A stretch of DNA of 39,148 nt from Acidobacteriaceae bacterium (lineage in GTDB: Bacteria > Acidobacteriota > Terriglobia > Terriglobales > Acidobacteriaceae). Under the pieces are notes generated by a model, which did no database searches, was not told the origin of the DNA, and saw only the letters and a list, made by a program, of their open reading frames with translations. This document shows, piece after piece, positions 8,235-16,107 of this stretch; within the stretch, counting starts at the first letter, position 1; each line of letters begins with the position of its first letter. The position numbers were made by a program, and so were the translations under genes. The DNA lies in assembly GCA_003160215.1 (NCBI GenBank), contig PLQW01000260.1:1-39148 (forward strand). Direction: 5' to 3'.

Positions 8235-9337
8235 GGTTTACTTGTGCCCGCAGCCTGTGCCGTCCAGGGGGCAATCTCTTCAATTAGTTCATCGCTCCAC
8301 GGCACGCCTTCCGCTAAACGCCGGCGCAACAAGATGAAATCCACCTCCCGCTGCTCCTTGCTCCCGTAATGGAAGGCGCGGAAGCCGGCGCGCGCCTCGG
8401 TCATCATGTTCAACGACAGCCAGGCACGATTGGTTTCGCGGTTGCGGTCCCAGTGTTCCAGCTTGTGTTTGCGGAGGCTCTCGATGGTCTTGGTGAGGCA
8501 GTCGGGCATGGTGTACAGCAAGTTGGTGGACAACGCATCTACGGCCTCATCGAGAAGGGTCAGATCTACGGAACCCTTGGCGAGTAGCAACTTGCCTTGT
8601 GCGCGTTGGTCTCCGGTTTTCGCTTCGCCGATCGACAGCCGGCCGTATTCATCAAGCACACGATCGGTAACCACCAGTGGATTCGGTCTCCACTTCCCGT
8701 CCACCTTCAGCGCCGGGACAATCTGGGTCAGGCCTCCAAGCCAGTAGAAGCGGTGCGCACTCCAGGGTTCACCTAGCGTGCCACTGGCCATGGCGCGTTC
8801 CATTCCAACAAATAAAGGCAGAAAATCCGTGGACCCGCCATCTGGCGCCGATCCGTGCCGCGGGCCGGCCTGGCTGAAAACCGCCAGGTCGCTGGCCACG
8901 GAAAAATCGCACGCCATGCCCACCTCCTGACCTCCGCCGACACGCATCCCGTTCACCCGGCAAATCACCGGCTTGTCACATTGCAGGACGGCGGTCACCA
9001 TGTCGTTGAACAGCCGCATGTATTGGCGGTACTCCCCGGGATTGCCCGCGTAAACTTCCGCGTACTCACGCGTGTTGCCCCCGGCGCAGAAAGCGCGTGA
9101 TCCGGCGCCGGTCAGAACTACAGCCACCGCCGCCCGGTCGTTGCTGGCGGCGCGCAGCGCCAGAATGATCTCCTTCAGCATGTCGGTGGTATAGCTGTTG
9201 AGTTCGGACGGATTGTTCAGGGTTATCCAGAGGTTGTGCAGTCCTTCGACTGGCGCGCCCGATCGATCTTTCACCACTCGCTGTTCTACCAAAATGAAAT
9301 GGGTGGGAAACGACTCCACTAAGTTGTGGTCATGCAA
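8231..9337 (-). CDS. oah: 6-oxocyclohex-1-ene-1-carbonyl-CoA hydrolase
   Basis: A 368-residue crotonase-superfamily hydrolase (Oah/BamA/BzdY) that adds water and cleaves the alicyclic ring to 3-hydroxypimelyl-CoA. The oxyanion-hole segments are GAGSRAFCAGGN (77-88) and GGGQEVGMACDFSVASD (134-150). The family-specific AGPRHGSAPDGGSTDF follows at 157-172, and the long C-terminal extension with LRRRLAEGVPWSDELIEEI matches the family length of about 370-380. The start is TTG at 9337, eight bases after AAAGGAG; a nearby ATG at 9333 is out of frame and stops at once. It lies 13 bases behind had. BamA homologues mark anaerobic aromatic degraders. Confidence 0.93.
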   Translation of the reverse strand: MHDHNLVESFPTHFILVEQRVVKDRSGAPVEGLHNLWITLNNPSELNSYTTDMLKEIILALRAASNDRAAVAVVLTGAGSRAFCAGGNTREYAEVYAGNPGEYRQYMRLFNDMVTAVLQCDKPVICRVNGMRVGGGQEVGMACDFSVASDLAVFSQAGPRHGSAPDGGSTDFLPLFVGMERAMASGTLGEPWSAHRFYWLGGLTQIVPALKVDGKWRPNPLVVTDRVLDEYGRLSIGEAKTGDQRAQGKLLLAKGSVDLTLLDEAVDALSTNLLYTMPDCLTKTIESLRKHKLEHWDRNRETNRAWLSLNMMTEARAGFRAFHYGSKEQREVDFILLRRRLAEGVPWSDELIEEIAPWTAQAAGTSKP

Positions 9338-9350
9338 AATCGTATCTCCT

Positions 9351-10436
9351 TTACTGCGGGCCCTCGTGATCCGGGACCAGAATCACGCGTTTGCGAATTT
9401 CATGGCGGGCCACCGCCTCCAGCAGAGTAGGCGCCTCGTCCAGCGGATGCCGCTCCACGTAAGGTTCCAGAACCACTTTACCTTGCAGCACCAGCGCGAG
9501 CGCGGCCGGATACTGTTCCGGCGGGCAACCCCAGTTGCCGCGCGCTGTAGCATCGAACGCCATAAGGTTGGAGAGCCGCAGTTCGACTTTCTTGGGCGTG
9601 AACCCGACCACAGCCAGGTAACCGCCATGGTCGAGCAGTCCGAACGCAATGGTTTGGCCTGCCGGCGTCCCACTGGTCTCGAAGATTTTCAGCCCGATGC
9701 CCTCGCGCCCGGACTGTTTGACAAAGGAGCGCACCGCGGATTTCAGTTCCTTCTCGTTCGCGGAACTGGCATCCAACGTCTGCGATGCGCCGTGCCGGGC
9801 CGCCAAGTCAAGCCTAGCTTGGTCGACGTCAATGGCCACAACGGCCGCCCCCATGGCGGCAGCGATCTGGACGCCGAATCCACCGACTCCTCCCACGCCC
9901 ACAAATACAGCCACGTCCTCCGCTCCTAAGCCAGACCGTCGAATCGCCTCGAAAGGGGTAGTGACCGCATCGGCGACCACGGACAGGAGATCAAGAGTGA
10001 TGCCTGGCGGCAGATTTTCGGGAACCGGACAGAGTCCACGGGCGGGAACGCGAACGTGAGTCGCAAAGCCTCCATCGCCGTCGTTGCCGGGCATGAACTG
10101 CCGCCGGCAAATAGTGGGTTGGCCGGCTCGACATGGACCACAATCGCCGCACGGGATCACAGCAGGAACGATTACGTTGCGGCCTTCCCACTTCGTGGCA
10201 CCCTCGCCCGCTGCCATGACGCGACCCGAGATTTCGTGTCCGAGAGTGAGTGGCAGTGGGGCGCGCGTGGGCACCCCGTCGTAAGCGAAGCCGACATCGG
10301 TATGGCAAACGCCGCAGCCGGCAACCTCTATCACCACTTCGTCAGCCCGCGGCCCAGGAAGCGAGAATTCGTATCTCTCCAGCCTTTGAGCGGGAGCCAT
10401 CAGACGGTAGCCATAGCCGCCTAGCGTGGACGACAA
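9351..10436 (-). CDS. had: 6-hydroxycyclohex-1-ene-1-carbonyl-CoA dehydrogenase
   Basis: A zinc-dependent medium-chain alcohol dehydrogenase of about 361 residues that oxidises 6-hydroxycyclohex-1-ene-1-carbonyl-CoA to the 6-oxo form with NAD+. Catalytic zinc ligands are in CGVCHTD (41-47) and GHE (66-68). Structural zinc cysteines are C96, C99, C102 and C110. The NAD loop is GVGGVGGFGVQ. The substrate assignment rests on adjacency to oah and bcrCBAD. I prefer the TTG at 10436: it follows an AGGGGGG ribosome site by 9 bases, gives a family-like N-terminus, and leaves room for the upstream promoter. ATG at 10499 (382 residues), TTG at 10511 and ATG at 10400 are alternatives. Confidence 0.88.
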   Translation of the reverse strand: MSSTLGGYGYRLMAPAQRLERYEFSLPGPRADEVVIEVAGCGVCHTDVGFAYDGVPTRAPLPLTLGHEISGRVMAAGEGATKWEGRNVIVPAVIPCGDCGPCRAGQPTICRRQFMPGNDGDGGFATHVRVPARGLCPVPENLPPGITLDLLSVVADAVTTPFEAIRRSGLGAEDVAVFVGVGGVGGFGVQIAAAMGAAVVAIDVDQARLDLAARHGASQTLDASSANEKELKSAVRSFVKQSGREGIGLKIFETSGTPAGQTIAFGLLDHGGYLAVVGFTPKKVELRLSNLMAFDATARGNWGCPPEQYPAALALVLQGKVVLEPYVERHPLDEAPTLLEAVARHEIRKRVILVPDHEGPQ

Positions 10437-10494
10437 GCAGGGAATCCCCCCTGCCCCAAGATCGCTTCTAACTGCGACGCTCGGGGGAGTGGCT

Positions 10495-10536
10495 ACCATA
10501 CCGTGCGACAACCCGGAACTCTGTGATCTAAATCAC
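10495..10536 (-). promoter_or_regulatory. CRP/FNR-type operator and promoter for the benzoyl-CoA operon
   Basis: The perfect palindrome GTGAT-CTAA-ATCAC lies at 10523-10536, matching the shape of CRP/FNR-family sites. If its centre (10529.5) is placed at -41.5, as in class II activated promoters, transcription would start near 10488. The expected -10 hexamer at 10500-10495 then reads TATGGT, four of six bases like TATAAT. This leaves a leader of about 50 bases before the preferred had start. AadR (R. palustris) and AcpR (Azoarcus) are FNR/CRP-type activators of anaerobic aromatic genes, which fits the context. The exact regulator cannot be told from the site. Confidence 0.6.
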
Positions 10537-10825
10537 CAAGGCGAGTGAGGACGATTGGACGGAGAGTCCAGGCGGGTGCAGTTCACTTCAGAATGTCTTT
10601 CGCCTCCGATGGATGGTAATCAAAAGTGCTCCGGGATTAGGGCTGGTGCTACTCTAGAGTTTTCTCAGTGATCTCCGTGCCTCCCTGGTTAATTTTCATT
10701 TCTATGGGTGGGCCGCAGGCCCATATAACGCTCAGGATGACGGAAGTAGGGGTCAGGTTACCGGCAACCGATTACCGATAACTGACAACTGACAACTGAC
10801 AACTGACAACTGACTACTGGCTACT
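10537..10825. repeat. non-coding stretch ending in ACTGACA heptad repeats
   Basis: No gene is seen between the operon promoter and the TPR gene end. A short hairpin TGGGCC-GCA-GGCCCA is at 10710-10724, and GCTCAGGATGAC at about 10731-10742 matches part of the repeat near 20050. From 10781 the heptamer ACTGACA occurs four times in a row, followed by the variants ACTGACT and ACTGGCT. The array runs straight into the TAG stop of the TPR gene on the minus strand. Confidence 0.7.
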
Positions 10826-11378
10826 GCTTGTTCAGCTTGTCGAGCGCCTCCTGGGCCCTCTTCGCATATGGCCCATTGGGAAGGATCTTCAGGTAGGCTT
10901 CGTAATTTTCCACGGCGCCAGCGGTGTCGCCGGTTTTATTCAAGACCTCTGCCAGTTTGAACGTGGCCTCGGCATCGTGGGGCTTATATTCCAGCGCCTC
11001 GCGATAGCGGCTGATGGCGGCGGGATAATTTTGCTTGACCTTGACGTAGAAGTCGCCGATCTCCACGCACTTCATCGCCCGCATGGGATTGTAGGGCGTG
11101 AATTCATCGACATCGCTTGCGCTGTCGCCCAGTTCCGCTTCGGGATGCTTCTTGGCATCGTCGGAGGGAGGGGAAACGTCGATTCGCGTCTGTTTGCTGG
11201 AGCTTTCCCCGGCGGGAACGTTGTCAGATCGCGGCGGAGATTTGCGATTGTCTTTGGGTGGAGGGGCTGATTTATCGGTGGGAACCTGTTCGACCGGCTG
11301 CTGGTCTTGCGCGACCGCAATACCCGTAAACCAGAGACAAAGTACGGCGAGAATCAAATAACGGAAACGCACTCCCAT
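10821..11378 (-). CDS. exported TPR-repeat protein
   Basis: A 185-residue protein with a signal peptide (MGVRFRYLILAVLCLWFTGI, cut after about AVAQ), a charged Pro/Ser/Lys-rich linker to about residue 95, and two to three TPR units: AMKCVEIGDFYVKVKQNYPA, AISRYREALEYKPHDAEATF and GDTAGAVENYEAYLKILPNG. It is likely periplasmic and resembles small BamD/YbgF-like TPR proteins only in general form. The start at 11378 was chosen because the signal peptide begins there; the ribosome site is weak. The stop codon touches a heptad-repeat array. No specific function is recognised. Confidence 0.8.
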   Translation of the reverse strand: MGVRFRYLILAVLCLWFTGIAVAQDQQPVEQVPTDKSAPPPKDNRKSPPRSDNVPAGESSSKQTRIDVSPPSDDAKKHPEAELGDSASDVDEFTPYNPMRAMKCVEIGDFYVKVKQNYPAAISRYREALEYKPHDAEATFKLAEVLNKTGDTAGAVENYEAYLKILPNGPYAKRAQEALDKLNKQ

Positions 11379-11430
11379 ATTGTATTGGAACCCGGAAATC
11401 CAGTTCAGGACTCGTTGAGCGGATGGCGAC

Positions 11431-11877
11431 TCACCGTCGCCGGATGTGCAGCACCTTCTGTACTTCGGCGACCACGTCGCCGGCTTCATCCTTCACCTCG
11501 ACCACGAATGTCGGCTCATACTTCTCCTGGGTCGCGAGCTTTTCGCGAATGTCGTCGAGTTGCGCGTCGGTCAAGCGAAACTCGGCCTTGACTCTTCCCT
11601 TCCCGGGTTTGCGGAAGCGGATGCTGGCGGCTTTGTCCCAGACAATGTAGTCGCGGCCCAGGTTCTCCATCAGCATCAGCATATAAAACGGATCGGCCAT
11701 GGAGTAGAGCGAGCCCCCATAGTGGGTGCCGACATAGTTGCGGTTCCAGAACCGCAACTTCATTTCGACGTCGACGGCTTTGTGGTCGGCGCTCCACTTG
11801 ACCCGAATCCCGGCGCCGAAGAACGGCGGCCAGATGTTGATAGAGCGGAGCATGAGTCGTTGGAGTTTTGTGCTCAT
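11431..11877 (-). CDS. DUF4442 hotdog-fold (thioesterase-like) protein
   Basis: A 148-residue protein of the DUF4442/PaaI-like hotdog superfamily. The conserved centre reads [20 protein letters not shown] (about 42-61), where HYGG occupies the place of the active-site loop of acyl-CoA thioesterases. [20 protein letters not shown] strand and a C-terminal [14 protein letters not shown] follow. Family members are assumed to act on acyl thioesters, but no substrate is known. It is 52 bases upstream of the exported TPR gene on the same strand and could be co-transcribed with it. A link to the benzoyl-CoA operon is not indicated. Confidence 0.75.
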   Translation of the reverse strand: MSTKLQRLMLRSINIWPPFFGAGIRVKWSADHKAVDVEMKLRFWNRNYVGTHYGGSLYSMADPFYMLMLMENLGRDYIVWDKAASIRFRKPGKGRVKAEFRLTDAQLDDIREKLATQEKYEPTFVVEVKDEAGDVVAEVQKVLHIRRR

Positions 11878-12247
11878 TTGCGAAGCGTCGACCGGAGCAG
11901 CGCTGCCGCATCAAGGGTCGACAAACAAGAATGATGATAGACCTTGGGGCGGGTTCAGGTTTTGTGTTTGGTAGAGCTGGCCTTCTTGAGCATTAGGGGC
12001 CGAGAACGACAAAAAGCAGATCCCTCGCGGGCTGAAGCCCGCTCGTGATGACAAAAATAAGAGGCTTACCCGCGCACTCTTCGACAGGCTCAGGGGGCAG
12101 GCTCTAAAGGTGCGCCCCTTACAAGTCCATTGCAGACAATGGCTCCTTCAGCAGCCTTGCTAGACCAGTTGCTCATACAACACTTCAACAATGCCTGAAC
12201 GCACAAAATATATGGTGAGATCTGAGGTTGCAAGAGGGAAAATGAAG
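11878..12247. other. non-coding stretch with a small hairpin repeat
   Basis: No convincing gene is seen. A hairpin GCGGGCT-GA-AGCCCGC lies near 12029-12044 inside a segment (CCTCGCGGGCTGAAGCCCGC, then TCGTGATGAC) that resembles other short dispersed repeats in this window. Confidence 0.5.
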
Positions 12248-12274
12248 AAGGCCGTCCACCATGAAGACGGCCTT
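12248..12274 (-). terminator. hairpin terminator for the OmpA-like gene
   Basis: AAGGCCGTC (12248-12256) and GACGGCCTT (12266-12274) form a perfect 9-bp stem with a 9-base loop. On the minus strand it is followed by CTTCATTTTCCC, a weak T-rich tract. It lies about 90 bases past the OmpA-like stop at 12366. Confidence 0.6.
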
Positions 12275-12365
12275 TCTAGGATGGGCGACTTCGTCCACCA
12301 ACTCCTCAAGGAGGAGAACTTTCAGCGCGGTCGATCCCCCTCCGACCGCGCCTCTTCCCCGGTCA

Positions 12366-13103
12366 CTACTGCTGTTGCATCTGCACCGAGGAGCTGAGCT
12401 GCGCGGACGAAGCCGACTCGGTCGCATTGTTCGTCATCAGGGTTACATCCACGCGGCGGTTCTTGGCTCGCCCGGAGGCGCTGGTGTTCATGGCTACGGG
12501 ATTGTCCTTGCCCAGACCGATTAGGTAAATCTTGTACGCTGGAACGTTACATTTCTGGGCCAGGTACTGGATGACGGCGTCGGCGCGGCGCTGGCTGAGT
12601 TGGTAGTTGTAATCAGCCGGTCCGACCGAATCGGTGTAGCCTTCGACTTGAACGATGTAATGCTTCTGGCTGCCCATCTGCTGCGCGAACTCGTCGAGTG
12701 CCTGTTTGTCCTTGCGCGTGAGATCGGCCTTGTTGAAGGCAAACAGAACCGTGGTGTCGCTGACCGGCTTGTAGTTGTCCAGATTCTCAACCGTACCGGC
12801 CAGGCTGGTCACGCGATGCGAGGCCTGAGTAGCGTTCTGATTGGCCTGGTCGGCAGCCTGACCCGCAGCCAGGGCCTTCTGATCTGCGGTTGCCGCCTGC
12901 GACTTCGCCTGCTGAATGCCCTGTTGGGCACGGGAGTCGGTGTCCCGGATGTCGTGAGTATTTTTCGCGGTTAGATCATCTAATTCATTGACCTTGTTTA
13001 TCGTCGGCGCCACTTCGTTGCGGACATACTTTTTGGTGGCGCAGCCCACGGTAAACGACAGGCTGCCGGCCACCAGCGCTGCTACAAGGGTAAATCGATT
13101 CAT
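12366..13103 (-). CDS. OmpA/Pal-like peptidoglycan-associated lipoprotein
   Basis: A 245-residue protein with an export signal ending SLSFTVGC, so C21 is the likely lipid-modified cysteine, although the residue three before it is not the usual Leu. A helical, Ala/Gln-rich segment (about 30-110, heptad-like, Lpp-type) follows. The C-terminal OmpA domain (about 118-225) has VLFAFNKADLT, VEGYTDSVG, YNYQLSQRRADAV and GRAKNRRVDV, the residues that bind diaminopimelate in peptidoglycan. A Ser/Gln-rich tail ends in MQQQ. It probably ties the outer membrane to the cell wall. The ATG at 13103 has AAGGAG nine bases upstream; it is divergent from uvrC. Confidence 0.88.
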   Translation of the reverse strand: MNRFTLVAALVAGSLSFTVGCATKKYVRNEVAPTINKVNELDDLTAKNTHDIRDTDSRAQQGIQQAKSQAATADQKALAAGQAADQANQNATQASHRVTSLAGTVENLDNYKPVSDTTVLFAFNKADLTRKDKQALDEFAQQMGSQKHYIVQVEGYTDSVGPADYNYQLSQRRADAVIQYLAQKCNVPAYKIYLIGLGKDNPVAMNTSASGRAKNRRVDVTLMTNNATESASSAQLSSSVQMQQQ

Positions 13104-13477
13104 GGAATGAACTCCTTGCAAACTTTCGGCGGCGGCATTCGAGTTTGCGCCGGCCTCTGGAGAAGGGATGAGCAACCATGCTGCCATTGGGGGATAGCTG
13201 CAGCGACAGAAAAGACCTTTTAGTTTCAATGGGTTGGAACGAGCCGTGGAGCGATCGGTCCGGGCCACGAGACCGGGCCGGATAATCCTGACGCGAGGAG
13301 TAGAATTTTTACCACGTTGAGGCGGTTGCGGGCGTCCGATCCGGATGTCGAAGGCGCGACGATTTTGCGCGGGATGTAGGTGGAAGTGCCCGCGGCTGAA
13401 TCCCGAGCGAAGAGCCGAGCGACCCAAATCATGCTTCAAAGCGACCGACTCGTTTGGGTTCCTGTCATCAGAGCTGA
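13104..13477. other. divergent intergenic region ompA-like / uvrC
   Basis: These 374 bases should hold the promoters for the OmpA-like gene (minus) and uvrC (plus). No clear consensus boxes, repeats or small genes were recognised. Confidence 0.5.
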
Positions 13478-15304
13478 ATGGACCTTCACCAGAAAATTCG
13501 GACATTGCCAGCCTCGCCCGGCGTGTATCTCTACAAGAACGCCGACGGCGAAATCATCTACGTGGGCAAGGCCAACAGCCTGCGCGCCCGCGTGCGTTCC
13601 TATTTTCTGGAAGGCGCCGCCGACAACGCCAAGACCGGATCGCTGCTGCGGGAAGCCGTCGACCTCGACTACATCGTCGTGGACAACGAGAAGGAAGCGC
13701 TGGCGCTCGAGAACAACCTGATCAAGCAGAAGAAACCGCGCTACAACATCCTTCTGCGCGACGACAAGACATACCCGTACATCAAACTGACGATCGGCGA
13801 GCGGTATCCGCGCGTCTATCCGACGCGCCGGTTGCGCCGCGACGGATCGCTCTACTTCGGGCCTTATTTCCCCACGAGCCTGGCCTATCGGATCGTAGAC
13901 CTCATCCACCGGCACTTTCTGATTCCCTCGTGCAAGCTCGACCTGAATCGTTACTATCCGCGACCGTGCTTGCAGTACTACATCGGGCGCTGCCTGGGGC
14001 CGTGCGTTGAAGGGCTCACCACGCCCGAGCGCTACGCCGAAGCCGTACACGACGTGCGGATGTTCCTCGAAGGCCGAGGCGCCGATCTATCGCGCTCCTT
14101 GCAGCAGCGTATGGCAGCCGCGGCCGAGCGCCAGCAGTATGAACTGGCGGCAAAGTATCGCGATCTCATCTCGACCGTCGAGTTGCTGGACAAGAAGCAG
14201 CGCATCGCCGCGGTTGAGGGTGACGATGCCGATGTCTTTGGATATCACTACGAAAATGAGATGCTGGCGGTGAATCTTTTTCACATGCGTGGCGGCAAGA
14301 TCGTGGACAAGCGCGAGTTCTTCTGGGAAGACCTCGGCGATATGCCCGGCACTGCGGGCTTCGAGCCGGGAGAATTCTTTTCGGCGCTGCTGAAGCAGGT
14401 TTACCTGGATCAACAGTATGTGCCGCACACGATATATGTTGCGGTGGACTTCGAAGATCGCATCCCGCTGGAGGAAGTGCTCTCGGAAGGCCAGAAGCGG
14501 CGGGTGCAGATTCACGTACCGCAGCGCGGCGACAAGCGCTCGCTGATCGACCTGGTAGGACAGAATGCTAAGCAGTCGTATGATCAGCGCTTCCGCGTCA
14601 TGAAGCCGGCGGCCAAGGCGATCCAGGAAGCCTTGCAGGACGCGCTCATGCTGCCGGAGTTGCCCAAGCGGATTGAGTGCTTCGACATCTCGCACATTCA
14701 AGGCGCCGAAACGGTCGCCTCGATGGTGGTCTGGGAAGACGGCAAGATGAAGAAGTCCGACTATCGCAAGTTCATCATCAAAGGCGTCGAGGGTGTCGAC
14801 GACTTCGCCTCGATGCGCGAGGTGGTAACCCGCCGTTACAAGCGAGTTCAGGAAGAAAAGCAGAACATGCCGAGCCTGGTGCTGATCGATGGCGGCATCG
14901 GACAACTGCACGCTGCGGCGCAGGCGCTGGAAGCGCTGGGCATCATCAACCAGCCACTGGCCTCGATCGCCAAACGCGAGGAGATCATATACGTCAACGG
15001 GCAGGAGGACGAGCCGGTGGTGCTGGACCGCCGCTCGCCGGTGCTGCACCTGGTGCAATTGGTCCGCGATGAGGCCCACCGCTTTGCCGTGACCTTCCAT
15101 CGCAAACGGCGGCAGATTCGCGACCGCCAGACCGAACTACTGGAGATCCCCGGCGTGGGTGAACGGACCACCAACCGCCTGTTGCAGCACTTCGGCAGTC
15201 TGCAAGCGGTGAAGCAGGCGGACGCCGCAGCGCTGACGTCGGTGGTGAGTCGTCCACAAGCAGACGCGATTCTGCGCTATTTTGGAAAGGAAGAGAGCAG
15301 TTAG
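13478..15304 (+). CDS. uvrC: excinuclease ABC subunit C (UvrC)
   Basis: A 608-residue UvrC, the nuclease that cuts DNA on both sides of a lesion in nucleotide excision repair with UvrA and UvrB. The GIY-YIG domain is at the N-terminus (SPGVYLYKNADGEIIYVGKA, 13-32). Four cysteines C152, C164, C172 and C176 match the 4Fe-4S ligands described for UvrC. A UVR helix pair for UvrB contact (QQYELAAKYRDLIS) follows near 220, then the RNase H-like endonuclease domain with CFDISHIQGAETVASMVV and VLIDGGIGQLHAA. A C-terminal helix-hairpin-helix (EIPGVGERTTNRLLQHFGS) ends it. Length is normal. The ribosome site is weak; the start fits the family N-terminus. Confidence 0.96.
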   Translation: MDLHQKIRTLPASPGVYLYKNADGEIIYVGKANSLRARVRSYFLEGAADNAKTGSLLREAVDLDYIVVDNEKEALALENNLIKQKKPRYNILLRDDKTYPYIKLTIGERYPRVYPTRRLRRDGSLYFGPYFPTSLAYRIVDLIHRHFLIPSCKLDLNRYYPRPCLQYYIGRCLGPCVEGLTTPERYAEAVHDVRMFLEGRGADLSRSLQQRMAAAAERQQYELAAKYRDLISTVELLDKKQRIAAVEGDDADVFGYHYENEMLAVNLFHMRGGKIVDKREFFWEDLGDMPGTAGFEPGEFFSALLKQVYLDQQYVPHTIYVAVDFEDRIPLEEVLSEGQKRRVQIHVPQRGDKRSLIDLVGQNAKQSYDQRFRVMKPAAKAIQEALQDALMLPELPKRIECFDISHIQGAETVASMVVWEDGKMKKSDYRKFIIKGVEGVDDFASMREVVTRRYKRVQEEKQNMPSLVLIDGGIGQLHAAAQALEALGIINQPLASIAKREEIIYVNGQEDEPVVLDRRSPVLHLVQLVRDEAHRFAVTFHRKRRQIRDRQTELLEIPGVGERTTNRLLQHFGSLQAVKQADAAALTSVVSRPQADAILRYFGKEESS

Positions 15305-15371
15305 GATTTAGCCGTTGGTAATTAGAGGTTGGCGGTTAGCATTGAGTCTGCACAGGCCAGTGTAGTTTTTG

Positions 15372-15399
15372 GCTAATTGCTAATTGCTAATTGCTGATT
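15372..15399. repeat. GCTAATT heptad array
   Basis: Three exact copies of GCTAATT (15372-15392) and a fourth GCTGATT (15393-15399) lie between uvrC and the DUF4337 gene, ending 12 bases before its start codon. Degenerate units (GGTAATTAG, GGTTAGC) extend upstream to the uvrC stop. Confidence 0.85.
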
Positions 15400-15411
15400 C
15401 CGCGGAGGCAC

Positions 15412-15954
15412 ATGAGCGACGAACTGAATGAACTGAAAGAAGCGGCAGAGCGGGCGAAAGAAAACAAGGCGATGGCTCCGGTCAGCCTGACCATGGCAAT
15501 TCTGGCAGTACTGGTGGCCACGGTTTCGCTGCTCGGCCATCGGGCACATACGGAAGAAATCCTGATGCAGACCCGGGCGACCGACCAGTGGGCCTATTAC
15601 CAGGCAAAGAACATGCGCCGCAACAATCTGGAGGCGCTCGACGATGTACTGACGGCGCTGGAGAACACCAAGGCCGAACGCGCCGAGCAGGTGCAGAAAC
15701 ACTTCCACGAAGAGATTGACAAGTATCGCGATCAGCAGAAGGACATCCAGAACGAAGCGCGCGGACTGGAGGCGGAAGTGGGACGCGCCAGCCGTCGCGC
15801 CGACCGCTTCGACCTGGGCGAGGTGTTTCTGGAGATCGCGCTGGTCGTCACCTCCATTACCTTGCTCACGGACAAGCGCGCGTACTGGTACTTCGGCTTT
15901 GTTCTCGCGATCCTCGGCGTGATCAGCGCAGCCAGCGGATTTCTGGCGCACTGA
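15412..15954 (+). CDS. DUF4337 membrane protein
   Basis: A 180-residue protein with a charged cytoplasmic start, a transmembrane segment (VSLTMAILAVLVATVSLLG, about 24-42), a long helical middle rich in Glu, Lys and Arg (about 45-135) that should form a coiled coil, and two C-terminal membrane segments (VFLEIALVVTSITLL and YWYFGFVLAILGVISAASGF). This is the layout of the DUF4337 family, whose function is unknown. The ATG at 15412 follows GGAGG closely; a heptad-repeat array sits directly upstream. The coiled coil suggests oligomer formation. Confidence 0.82.
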   Translation: MSDELNELKEAAERAKENKAMAPVSLTMAILAVLVATVSLLGHRAHTEEILMQTRATDQWAYYQAKNMRRNNLEALDDVLTALENTKAERAEQVQKHFHEEIDKYRDQQKDIQNEARGLEAEVGRASRRADRFDLGEVFLEIALVVTSITLLTDKRAYWYFGFVLAILGVISAASGFLAH

Positions 15955-16107
15955 GGGCGGGAGCCTGCCTTCGTCGCTCTTGAGATTCGCAGAGACATCC
16001 GCCTTGGATTTGTCATCACGAGCGCAGCCGGGGGTCCCTGGCGAGTGCTGGTTTTGCACTCGCTGGGGTGAAGGAGCGACTGCTAACTGCTAATTGCCGG
16101 TTTACTT

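Noticed and set aside
9331-9333. ATG near the oah start
   Set aside because: It is out of frame with oah and meets a stop after four codons; the TTG at 9337 with AAAGGAG fits.
12191-12427. Small reading frames around the OmpA terminator
   Set aside because: They cover a hairpin terminator and the end of the OmpA-like gene and show no ribosome site or protein-like pattern.
14087-15100. 337-codon minus-strand frame opposite uvrC
   Set aside because: uvrC is complete with all domains on the plus strand; the antisense frame has no motif.
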